Positions 22,872 through 34,800 of a stretch of DNA of 64,000 bases are shown here, piece by piece. Numbering within the stretch: position 1 is the first letter of the stretch; every line of letters starts with the position of its first letter. Below the pieces are notes generated by a model, which worked only from the letters and a program-made list of their open reading frames with translations, did not search any database and was not told where the DNA came from. Made by a program: the position numbers and the translations under genes. This DNA is from Saccharina japonica. Its lineage: Eukaryota; Sar; Phaeophyceae; Laminariales; Laminariaceae. The DNA lies in assembly GCA_008828725.1 (NCBI GenBank), contig MEHQ01003671.1, forward strand, positions 63,361 to 127,360. Direction: 5' to 3'.

Positions 22872-25800
22872 ATGAGACCCTCAAGTGGTGGCGGGTTCGT
22901 ACCAGCATCGAGAGCCAACAGTAGAGGTGGCGGCCCAGCGGCATTGGCCGACTCCTCCGGATACGGGCGAAGGAGGATGCGGACATCATCAGCTGGAACC
23001 AGAAAGCCCCAAGATTGCACCCTCAAACCGCCACCCTCTCCGCCGCGTGATGCTCCGCCCTGCGCCGACATCGACGCCCTCGAACAAGCGCTGCAGATTA
23101 GCATCCGTACAGCCGGCCTGAAGCCTGGGAGGTGAGTGAGGTCTGTGCTGAGAGAGCTCAAGAGAGAAAAGTCGCCGCCCTCGGTCGAAGGTCGAAGACA
23201 CGAAAACAATTATTTTTACGTACCGGTTGGAGGAAAACGCGGCTATTTTATTCGTATCTTCAAAGATACCTTCGCAGCGACCGTTTGCTGTGTGTTGTGT
23301 GTTGTGTGTTGTGTGTTGTGCCCGTACGTATGATCTGTATATAATACGAGGCGCGTTTTCTACTGCTTGCTGTTGCTGTACATGTGTCACTCAGTGACCA
23401 CACCACCACCACCACCGCCACCACCACCGCCTCTACCGCCACCAACGTTCAGTATTCCTTGTACAAATATAAGGTGCGTTCGCTACTGTTGTACTGACTG
23501 CTGTATGATACATACGTGTGTTTCTCAACGAACCGCCCCTTTTCTCGTGGGTGGGTTTCGGGGGAAATGCTGCTTGCACGCCGCTGTTCTCTCTCGCTGT
23601 GTAGGGAGAATCAACTCGCAGACGAGGCGACAAGGCTGCGAAGGAGACGAAAGGGCTGGCTGGAGGAAACCGAGAAAGTTATTCGCGAGGTAATAAAATG
23701 AGACAACAACCAATTGTGGACATAGAGCAGTAGTATACTGACTCTGCTCTATCTACGAACGTATCGTGTTCGTGTACTCCTTTGGTTTGCGTAGTGGACA
23801 GCACTACAGGTATGGCCATGTCAATACGCAGTGCGTGCGAAAAAAATGTGCTCCTCGCGGACAAACTCCCCGTGTAAACCGTTGACGACTCGGGTAGAAG
23901 CACTATCCCGTAGGTAAGGGTAGAAGCGCTATCCTAGGCACGGGTAGTTGCAGTAGATTTCGGAGACGACGTTAAAGGAGGGCATCAAGACGGGGCTCAC
24001 AACCACTCAAAGTACCAACGTACAAACGAACGTGGGGCGTGTTGTACCTTTCCTCCGTCTCGTACATATCTATACGTACAGCAGTAGTACAGTAGTAGCT
24101 TGTTGATACCTGGTATGGAGATACTACCACTGCTTGCTGTATCTCTAAAATGCATGATCTCGAATTGTAGAAATGGGAGTTTTTCTGTCTCACAGCAGTC
24201 TTCGCGTTGACCCATGACTACTCGCAGTGGGCTCGGTTACACTACAGTAGCTACACGTGCGTGGCTCTGCACACTCGCTGTGTTGAAACGATGATGTGTC
24301 AAGGCTTGGCTACTCGTAGCGTATACTACTATTACGGGGGACCGTAATAAATAGGACCAAATATTGTTCGTAAAAATAGGTAAATATATAGGTTTTTGTG
24401 AGCACCGCAGGTCCTATTTACTACCATGATGGTTCCCCGTAATGGCAGCGAACAGAATATGACGCGATGTGTGTGATAAATTCAAAAGCATCATGGTTAG
24501 GATACTCGTACACAGCGCTTAGTAGAGGAGAACATCGGCTGTGCAAGCTGGTGCTCTTCGGAGCTCCGACACCAGCGTCCTACGTAAACCTGATGCGTTG
24601 CTGGCTTGGTAAAAAAAGCGTCAGAACAAACCCATGTGGACGATAATTTGTTGAATGTTTACTATTAATACTTTGTACTATCTGTTGAAACATATACGCC
24701 CGTTGTCCAGTGGGTCGGACATGCCGGCCTTCTGTGGGAGCTCCACGAGCAGGAGCTGTCGAGGTTGAATGACGACCGTCGGGAGAAAAACAGGCAACAC
24801 TCGCGGGCCCTGGCGGTTTTGACGAAGCAGCTGGGCGAGGAGCGAGAGCACGGCGGCGCTGCGGCGGCGCAGGAGAGGGACGCGGCAGCAGCACAGTTGA
24901 GGGCAGCCCAAGAGGTGAGAGCCTGCGAGCGTCCCCGAAATGCGAAATGTGCGTGTGCTTGTTTCGTTCGATATTTTCTACTGTAGGTTGTAGAAAGACG
25001 CGAGGTGGGAAGGTGTCTATATGTAATACGTATGGTGACCAGGTTGACCGGAAACGGGCGATGAGAACAACATGCGCCTCGAAAAAAACGAGAGGAAACA
25101 CGTCGGACGTATTACACGTAGCCGCTTCATCTTTTTACTACTACTGCACTGCTGCTGTGCACATATATACCTAAATTTGACTGTAATTCTAAGTGTTTTG
25201 TCGCCACAACGAGAGTGCTGTCCTAAACGGGTGCTTTAGCCAGACAATAGTGAATAGGCGAGTTGTGATCAGCGCCTTTAACAAGAAAGGGAAACGACGG
25301 GGCGATTTTTCTTTGTTTTGCAGGAACGAAACCACAGGCTTCGCCTCAATAATGCAACCTCAACACGAACCTTATCGGGGAAATGATGGGCGAAGCCAAA
25401 GTAATGGCAGCAGAAACGAAGTAACAAGGTTTTCCACCCAAACAAACTTAGCACGAAGGAGGCGTTCCATTACGAGCGTTTCGAAAAAGCGAAATATCTG
25501 GATCCAACTGGGTGCAATGCTCGAAAGCAAAGAGTATCGGGGTCTAACGCGGCCTTCGTCGAGTTCTCTGCTGGTTGCCACCCACCCCCTGCGGAAACAC
25601 GCAAGTACGGCAAAAGCCTTACGGCAGTACGCTAAAGACGTACTGTATATATATATATATGGGGAGTGATAAATGTGCCCCCGGGGGCACATCTCTTAAC
25701 GACGCCCCCGGGGACCCTTTTTGCTTATTGCGCCCCCGGAATTGGGGCTGATTACAAAGCACACCACCACGAGCGATTACGACGACCGTAGAGCAGCAGA

Positions 25801-28800
25801 CCTGTCTGGGAATTGTCTACTGCATGTGTTGCTGCGGTGTGTGCTGTAGTTCCGCCGGTCATCGCGTTTCGCGCAATATACAGACGGCTTCGTGTTGTCG
25901 ATACCCAGGATATTTCCAGGCATTGGATTATAGGTTGCAACATCAAGCTAAAAGTGCCTCTACATGATGCACGCGCCACGAGCGATGACGACGGCCGTAG
26001 GGCATTGTCTACGGCATGTGCTGCTGTGATGTATGCAGTAATGCCGCCAGGTATCGCTTCTCGCTCGATATACAGACAGACGTGTTTGTGTTCTCTTATT
26101 CCCAGGCTATTTTTGGGGGCACATCAAGCGAAAAGTGCCTCCGAAAGCAGACTACAGTACATACATGAAGCACGCTACTACGACCGAGTACAACGATCGT
26201 AGGGCACCAGACTTCTCTGGGACTTGTCTACGGTATGTGCTGCTGAGGCCTGTGCACTAGTTCCGCCGGCCATCGCTTCTCGCTCGATATACATACGTGT
26301 TCGTGTGCTCGATACCAAGGATATTCTCCAGGCCATTTTTGGGGGCGCACCACGCCAAAGGTGCCTCCGGAAATAGGCTGCATGATGCAAGCCACCACGA
26401 GCGACCACGACGATCGTACGGCAGCAGACCTGTCTAGCAATTGCCTACGGTATTTGCTGCTGCGGTGTGTACAGTAGTTCCGCCTGTCGCAGCTTCTCGC
26501 ACGATATACAGACGGGTTCGTGTTCTCGATACTTACGATGTTTTATGGGGGCACATCAAGCTAAAAATGCCTCTGGAAACGGATTGTATGAAGCACGCCA
26601 CCACAAGAGATCACGTCAACCGTACGAGCTGGGCCAGCCAAAAAATGTTTTTAAAGCAGATTAGCCATGCCCCGACCAATTTAACGAATTAGGACCTGGA
26701 ATTTGGACACAGTGTAGATCATGTACTAATCAACACACTTGCCGCCTGCCCTTCTTTTTTTTTCCCCTCGAGAGAGATACGACGATCCAAAAATCGAAAA
26801 AAATGCAAAAGCGATCAAAACTACTTGGAAAAAAAAAAGCTCAAAGAGGGCAGGCGGCAGGTATATTTGCAGGCACGGTTCAAAGACGAGGTGAAAATTT
26901 CAGAGTAAAACTCTCGAAATTGGTCGGGGCATGACGGAATTACCATTTTTTCCGTAATTACTTGACTTATATATGGAATCGAGTTTTGGTCATATCTCTT
27001 GATGGGTGGCGAATTGGGCAACATCGATCTTCTCCTTGTGTCTTCAGCATTGTCCCCACCAAATTTCATGTTGATCGAAAATGACATTTTTTATACGAAA
27101 TTAGAATGGAAAAAATGTTGTTTTCGAGTTTTCGCGGATATCTCGGCGAGATCGAGTCGAGAAAAAATATGTATATAATTTTTACGATACAAAAAAATAT
27201 TGCACAAGCACTGCTATGTCAGGGTTGGCGCTTCAAAATTGTGTAGTCTAATTCGCAGTGGTTCACGAGATACTACTTTAGGAAGCTTTGTACGTTTCTT
27301 GGCTGGCCCAGCTCGTAGGACACCACACTTGTCTGGATATTGTCTACGGCATGTACTGCTGCAGCGTGTGCAGTAGTTCCGCCGGTCGTCGCTTCTCGCT
27401 CGATATACAGACGGGTTCGTGATGTTCTCGATATTCAGGATATCTCCGAAAACAGACTGCAGCAGTAGCAAAACTTCCAAGGGACTACCAAACTACTATG
27501 GGAACTACTATTATATGGCCTCTATTATACCTATATATATTGATACGATCAGTACTGCAGTGCTGTAGTACGTAGTGGGCCCGTGTGAGAATTGTCTATG
27601 GCACCTGCTGCTGTGGTGTGTGTAGCAGATGGGTTGTGGAATTCTGGTAAATACATACGTGTATTATTTGGGTGTTCTTTGTCCATCCATTTTCATTGGC
27701 GTTTGATATACCTGTGAGCCTTAAGGGCCAACTCTTCGACGTAAAGTAGGTAGGTGCCATCCTGCACGGAAGCAACAATAAGTTGCCCTTTGAAATATGA
27801 TTAATTCGCGTACTCGTATACGTGTTCTGTCAATGTTGATCATTGGTAGTATTGACGCCAGACATCAATTTTGGTGTTCCGTTTATTTTCATTGGAGTTC
27901 GTGTATGCGTGTAAACTAAGTGACATTCAGCACGGAACCATTTGACTGGCAACCCTATTTTCATGGGCATTGAATTCGCTGCATACACAAATGCCTGCTA
28001 CTGCTGTTGTAAGATTTGTAAAGTTGGTGGCCATTCCGCTGGGAATAATATTGACATGTATTTAAGGCCCATTATTCAATTCGCGTACTCGTATATACCT
28101 GTGCTATTAATAGAGTGGTGGTCTCGAAATGTATTTCAATGTTCCCGCTTCCTTCCGATGTTCATTCGAGTACGAGTCTGTGAAGTATGCACCATTCCGC
28201 ACGTGAATAATATTCATTTCGCATATACTTATCTGGGTAAGTTCGCACCCCTTTGAACTCTGAATTGTACATAAAAACAGTTAATTACTGCATTCCGTTA
28301 TTTAATATAGGACTTGCCAATATATACTTCGTTATTACAGTAAGTAGAACTCTAAACATCTTCCGTCAGCAGATCATCGTCTAACGAGTGTTCAACGCAG
28401 GAACAATCATTGTAAATACTTAGAGGAAACATATACCTGTATGGATATCGGGCGAGACGCGATGACCGGCGAAACTACTGCATACACCACATTAGCACAT
28501 GCCGTATAGACAACCCCCCAAAAAGGTCCTGGTGCCGTACGGTCGTCGTCATCAATTCGTGGGCGTGCTTCATGCAACCTATTCCGAGGGCACCTTTAGC
28601 TTGATGCGCCCCAAAAAAGGGCTGGAGAAATCCTCAGAATCGAGAAACACAACCCATACTTACGGCGAGCGAGAAGCTGCGACAGCGGAAACTACTGTAC
28701 ACACCGCAAGCAGCAAATACCGTAGGTAATTGCTAGACAGTCTGCTGCCGTACCATCGTCGTTATCGGCTCGTGGTGGCGTGTTTCATGCAGCCTATTTC

Positions 28801-31800
28801 GGAGGCACCTTTGGCGTGTGCGCCCCAAAAATGGCCTGGAGAATATCTTTGGTACGAGCAAACGAACACGTATGTATATTGAGCGAAAAGCGATGGCCGG
28901 CGAACTAGTGCACAGGCCTCAGCAGCACATACCGTAGACAAGTCCCAGAGAAGTCTGGTGCCCTAACGATCGTTGTACTCGTCGTAGTAGCGTGCTTCAT
29001 GTATGACTGTAGTCTGCTTTCGAGGCACTTTTCGCATTGAATGTGGCCCCGCAGCAAAATAGCCTGGGATATAAGAGAACACAAAACACGGTTGTCTGTA
29101 TATCGAGGGCGGAAGCGATACCTGGCGGCATTACTGCATAACATCAAGTAGCACATGCCGTAGACAATGCCCTATCGGCCGTCCGTCATTCGGCTCGTGG
29201 CGCGTGCATCATGTAGAGGCACTTATTAGCTGATGTTGTTGCAACCTATAATCGCAATGCCTGGAAAATATCCTGGGTATCGACAACACGAAGCGCGTCT
29301 GTATATTGCGCCGAAAGCGCGATGACCGCGAACTACAGCACACAGCGCAGCAGCACGCATGCCAGTAACAAATTCCAGAGTCAGGTTCTGCTGCTCTAAG
29401 CGGTTCGTCGTAATCGCTCGTGTGATGTGCTTGTAATCAGCACCCATTCGGGGCGCATCAAGCTAAAGGCCCTCGGGGGCGTCGTTAAGAGATTGTTCCC
29501 GGGGCAAACATTTTAATACTACCCCAAAAAATATACATAAAATGCAATTTGAACACTGCGAGTGGTGTACTCGAAACTTGAAACACACATAGTACTAACG
29601 CGTATATACCATGCATGTTACCGATTGTAGTTAATTTATGTTTATAAGCTGTCTTTCGATCACGGTAGGACCGTTCCAACTTCATGGAATGACTTCCGCG
29701 GTCATCAGATTTACACCCCATCAAAAATCCACGCGTACTTGTGGCTCGGTTCATTTGTGGTTGTGAGCGAGGGTGGTTTGTACAATGTAATGTTAATTTG
29801 TAATTTCGTTTTGCGTGGTCACTGGAAACATGAGTCAGATCTAACATCACTGCCTCAAAATATGACAGGAGATAGCACTTCACACCCTTGAACGACGGCA
29901 ATTTCATTTTTAATCCTTGACTGACACGCAAATATAGTTTTTAGTGTCGGACAGCACTCGAACCAGCACCCTTAGACCGATGTCATTTCGCTTTCGACTG
30001 ACGTCTATCTGACATCCCCGAACGAAATACCTAAACGATACTGTCACACAGTATTGTGCTGAGGAATACCCCTAGCCGGGGTATGGGCCCAAAGGTGTTA
30101 CAGAACTTACAGAAGTTCATCTGCTGTACGTATGGATGTCTTACGAACTTACAGAAGTTCCGGGTTAGGTATAAAAATCTTACAGAACTCCACCAGAATT
30201 CGTATTTGCACGGGCATACAGAACTCACAGAAGTTCCGGGCAGTACTAAACGTCGTACCGGTACCAGCCGGGTATTGATGAAACGGGGAGTATCAGACCT
30301 ACCGAAAGTTCTCTGAGGGTATGAAGGTCGTACAGAACTACAGAAGTTCCGGGTAACGGGTATAAAACTTACAGAATCACAGAAGTTTCTGTAGGGTAGT
30401 TTCCGCGGGTAAATACCCCGGGTATGGTTTGTAGGAACCTACAGAACTTGGACCTTGCAATCATGTACATCTCGAATCACCGAAATCGTACAGAATAACT
30501 CCGAAAGACATATCGCGATTGCGCCCGACTTAAAAAACAAGAAGAAAAAACAACTGTCATGTTCTGTCAGCCGTTCGATGCTAACGCCGCCCCCCGCGAT
30601 CACCTCGCCATCGATCAGTCCTGGGCCGAACTCTACTGCCTCTGGCACCCTGGAGCCCCTGCCCGCCACGCGTGTAAGCCCGGGCTCAACCGTGGCCCTG
30701 TTTGACCCGCTCGAGGCTGATGGTTTTTAACTACCTTGGCTGTCTCTCATGCGAATAATATTTTTGATAAATAAGCCGCTTTGAATATTATTTAACAACG
30801 AAGAAACGATCCTATAATGGACAAATTGATCGCACCATCGGCCAACCGGAACACACACAAACAAAAGCCCTTTCATGCTCAGCTTCGTGTCTCCCATGAC
30901 ACACCACGCAGCCACGAAGAGGCAACCCGAGTCCTCCAGGCTGCCTTCCACCCCCACCCCCCGGCCCTCTACTGGCCACACGCCCCCCCACCGATGTGCG
31001 GGCTCGCCCNNNNNNNNNNNNNNNNNNNNNNNNCATGCAGTAGACAATTCCCAGACAGGTCTGCTGCTCTACGGTCGTCGTAATCGCTCGTGGTGATGTG
31101 CTTTGTAATCAGCCCCAATTCCGGGGGCGCAATAAGCAAAAAGGGCCCCCGGGGGCGTCGTTAAGAGATGTGCCCCCGGGGGCACATTTATCACTCCCCT
31201 ATATATATATATATACGAAGTATTTTTTTAAACAGCTGTGAGATCGAGGATTTCGTCGAAACTCATCTTTGCTATATAGCTGAGTGTGATACTTCGATCG
31301 CGCGTACTTATGGGTTGTATATACGGCATCTCCGCGCTTGGGGCATAGTGTCCGAAAACACGCAGAAACTGCGTTCGATCGTCCTGATCGTCCACACCAA
31401 AACCTCTTCGGCGCTGTTGCTGCTGCTTGCATGGGAGTGCAGGCGCATGAGCTGTGGAAGAAGGCGCACCAGGAGGAGATAGGTGCAGCGGCGCAGTTGG
31501 AGATAGTCAGGTGAATGAAAGAACGGATACGATGAGAGGTGGAATCCGAAAAAACGTCGTAGCAGGGTGGCGGCGGCTTGTGTCGGTCATTTTTTTTATT
31601 ATTTTTATTATTTTGGCGCTGCTTCACAGCTCTCCACCAAAGTTTCGGGGACAAACTATCGATAGTACGTGGTACGTCGTAGTTGGAAATGCGTTTGATT
31701 GCAAACTTTGCAGGAGTAGAGGAGGATCCTACACAAGACATTTATCCGTGCCCTTGTCATATGCACACGCTTGCCTCCGGCGGCCAATCGCCGCTTGAGC

Positions 31801-34800
31801 CCCGCTTTACCCCCCCAGGTCAGGACACCTTTGCTTCGCTCGAGGTGCTCGCAATATCGGCTCGCCCCTCCTCCCCCTCCCCAACAAATATACCTATGAT
31901 AGTACGTAGTGAGTCTGATCTTAGTTTTTTTTTTTTCATTTGCGGATCTCTCCCGCCCGAGAAGGCCGATTTCTTCGCCGGGATTGTGTGGGTTTCCCGT
32001 GTGATTTCGTGTGGTTTTGTGTTTCTTTTATGTTATTTTGTTCCGATTTTGTGGGGTTTCGAGAGATTTTGGGTGATTTTGGGTCGATTTCGTACGAATT
32101 CATGGTTGTGTTGTTGTGATGTCGTTTGAATATGTGTGAATTAATTTGATTTTGTAGGGATTTCCTGTGACTTTCTGCAACTTTAGTCTGTGTTGATTCG
32201 ACTTAGGTGCGGTTTTGTGGGATTTTCGCGGGATTTCGGGGTCTTGTTGTAAGCTTTTGAGGCATTTCGTTCGGAATTCGGGTGACTCTGTGTGTGGTTT
32301 CGAGTGAGTTACGTACGTATGTTATGTACAGCAGCAGCTGTGTTCGAACCTTCTTTCTATTACACGGAGTTACGCGTACATTCTCCCGGATATGAATTGA
32401 ACCGCGTTCACGAATTGCGCCGCGTACGAACTTCGGGTAAGAAATAGCAGATAGCACAAGCCCCGGACTCCTAGCCGTACCAGGTAGTTGGCGAGCTAAC
32501 CGATAAGATGTACGGTGACAACTTCTGCGACTGAACCCAAACAACACCCTCTACCCTACATTGCCAACTACGACGCATTTCGCATGGACCCGCTTAATCC
32601 ATCTCCTGCCAAATAATCGAAGATAACACAAACTCCGGACCCGAAGCCGTGCCAGGTAGTTGGTGAGCTAACCGATAAGACGTGCGATGACAACCTCAGC
32701 CTTTGACGTTGTCACCGCACGTCTTATCGGTTAGCTTACCAACTACCTTGTACGGCTTCGGGTCTGGGGCTTGTGCTATCTTCGATTTATCTGGCTGGAG
32801 ATCGATTGAGCGGGTCCATGCGGAACGCGTGGTAGTCAGCAAAATAGAGTAGAGGATGCTGGTGTGGTGGAGAGTGTGCGAATGTGGTGTGCAGCAGAGT
32901 GGTGCTGGTCGTGTCTGTGTGTGGCAGCTGGTGGGTGACCACATGGCCAAAAAACGCGGGGGCATAGCGGGCGCTGCTATGCCCCGAACCGTGAGTTACA
33001 GCTGACGTTTTCCCACCAACAGGTACGCACACACATTGAGACGTGAAAAGACACGCGATACGTACGCGTGACCTATATATCCTATCCAGGAGCGCCTCCT
33101 ACGCCTCTGACCTCTGACACAACACACACATTCAGCAGTCATAAAAATCAACGGCAGCAACGGCAACAACAAATCAGTCACCGTGTATCCCCGCTTGAAA
33201 ATATCAATGTATCTATTTAATATTTGGAAACCCCATCTGCCCTCGATTCATTGTCGATCGACGACGGATGCTCTCAAACACAGCACAGCAGTTGTTGCTA
33301 TGAGAAGCGCGTTGTCATTGCACCCATGCCGCTACCAAGCTAGATCCCAGGTGTCATGTACCATGCCTCAACATCCCCGTTGGTATTAGCTGCTGCAGTG
33401 GTCTCTGCCCCGATCGCTCGCCCCAATTTCAGGCCCTACCTCTCGTCCAAAAACAATTGCGGCCACCAAGGTCTCCCATGTTTCCTGGTGTTTTCGGATT
33501 TCGTTTGAATAAATGATCAAATTACACCATACAAACGTCATCGCGGCGAAACCTTGAAGACGTGTTTTGTACCGGCAGTGCGAAATATGCCGTAGATCTT
33601 GACCTTACGTTCGCCCGCAGAGGTCTCCACGACGGCGGTGCCGGCAGTGCGGCCGATCCTCTCGAGGCACCTCGGGTCGGAGAGTACGCCCCCGAAGAAA
33701 TCACGATGATGAAATATTTTTCCTGTGACGAGGCGTTGCGTGGAAACCCTTAGAGGGCAGAAAGGGCTCGTAGATTACGGACATGTCTGTCGTAGGTTCC
33801 GACGTCGAGGCCTCGCGCGAGCGCGTGCGGCGCCCAGCGAGCGTATCGCCGGTGCCGGCCGCTACGGCGGAGGCGGGCGCGCGCCCCGGCGAGGAAACCG
33901 CTCGAGCAGGCCTTCACAGGCGGGAAAAATCCGCATATGAAAAAAAAAGAAGATCAGACTCACTACTATCATTGGTGTATTTATAGTTTTTGGTTGGCGT
34001 CGGTTGGCGACAACGCTGTAAAACACGCCTCTCACTGCGTGAGCTAGACAACCAGGGTACCATTTGTTTTGTGTTTGTTGTTTTTGGCGATCACTACGGC
34101 TGGCGGTCGAGTTAGACCATTTGTGCGGGATGGGAAACCTTAACTCCGTACAAGGGGAGGATCGCGTCACGTAGTGTGTGTGGTAAGGCACCCACGAGGC
34201 AGATGCATAGTATATCCATTGCTGTCTCTGGAAGTGGCCATACCAGAAATCAAATCAATTCATTAGAGGCTGTTGTCCACATACAAGTCAAGCGGTTTTT
34301 AGTGGGATGCAGCTCACCCTTCATGCGACTCGCCGAACACCTCACGGCGCTTCACGCTTGGTGCTAGCAATGTCTGCCTGGTCGGTGAAAACCCGACACG
34401 CTCCGTCCCGGCATTGAAGGGATGCGAGGGTCTATGGTCATACGACTACGGCCATGCATGAAAATGAAGTACACCCCCCCCCCCCCCCCCCCCCTCTTGT
34501 CCTATTTTCAAGCCGCGGCCTATCATCTGAACGCAGGAATGAATCTGAATCGAATCATAGTAATCGAACCAGACTCATAGCAGTACTAGGTAGAGAGCTT
34601 GCTGTTGCAAACGCACCGGAAAGACGGCGTTACCTAAAGAAGACATTTCGTTTTCAAAATATTCGGATCGTTGTGATGGTGCCCGCCGACCTCGCACCCC
34701 AGGACGACTGCCCGGCTTCGCCGAGACGCTGACCAACACGCGCAAAGCTTGAAGGAAACGCTGGAGGCGGAGCACGCCGCGCGATTGTCTTCTGCCATCG

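Larger units (their letters stand above)
25662..31198. mobile_element. Foldback element of about 5.5 kb with tandem-array arms
   Basis: The outer ends are inverted repeats of about 165 bp (25662-25828 and 31034-31198). They begin GGGGAGTGATAAATGTGCCC and end in its complement, flanked on both sides by (TA)n. Inside, each arm is an array of about 205-bp units, recognisable by ACGACG.CCGTAGGGCA, TTCCGCC and GATATACAGACGGG. Roughly five units lie at 25745-27470, and an inverted set lies at 28440-29480. An inner copy of the end sequence at about 29470-29515 suggests the original element may have closed there. The next 1.5 kb then holds another repeat and a gap of 24 N. Long inverted arms made of tandem subrepeats are typical of Foldback/Galileo-type DNA elements. 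No transposase ORF was found. It lies in an intron of the coiled-coil gene. Confidence 0.7.
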
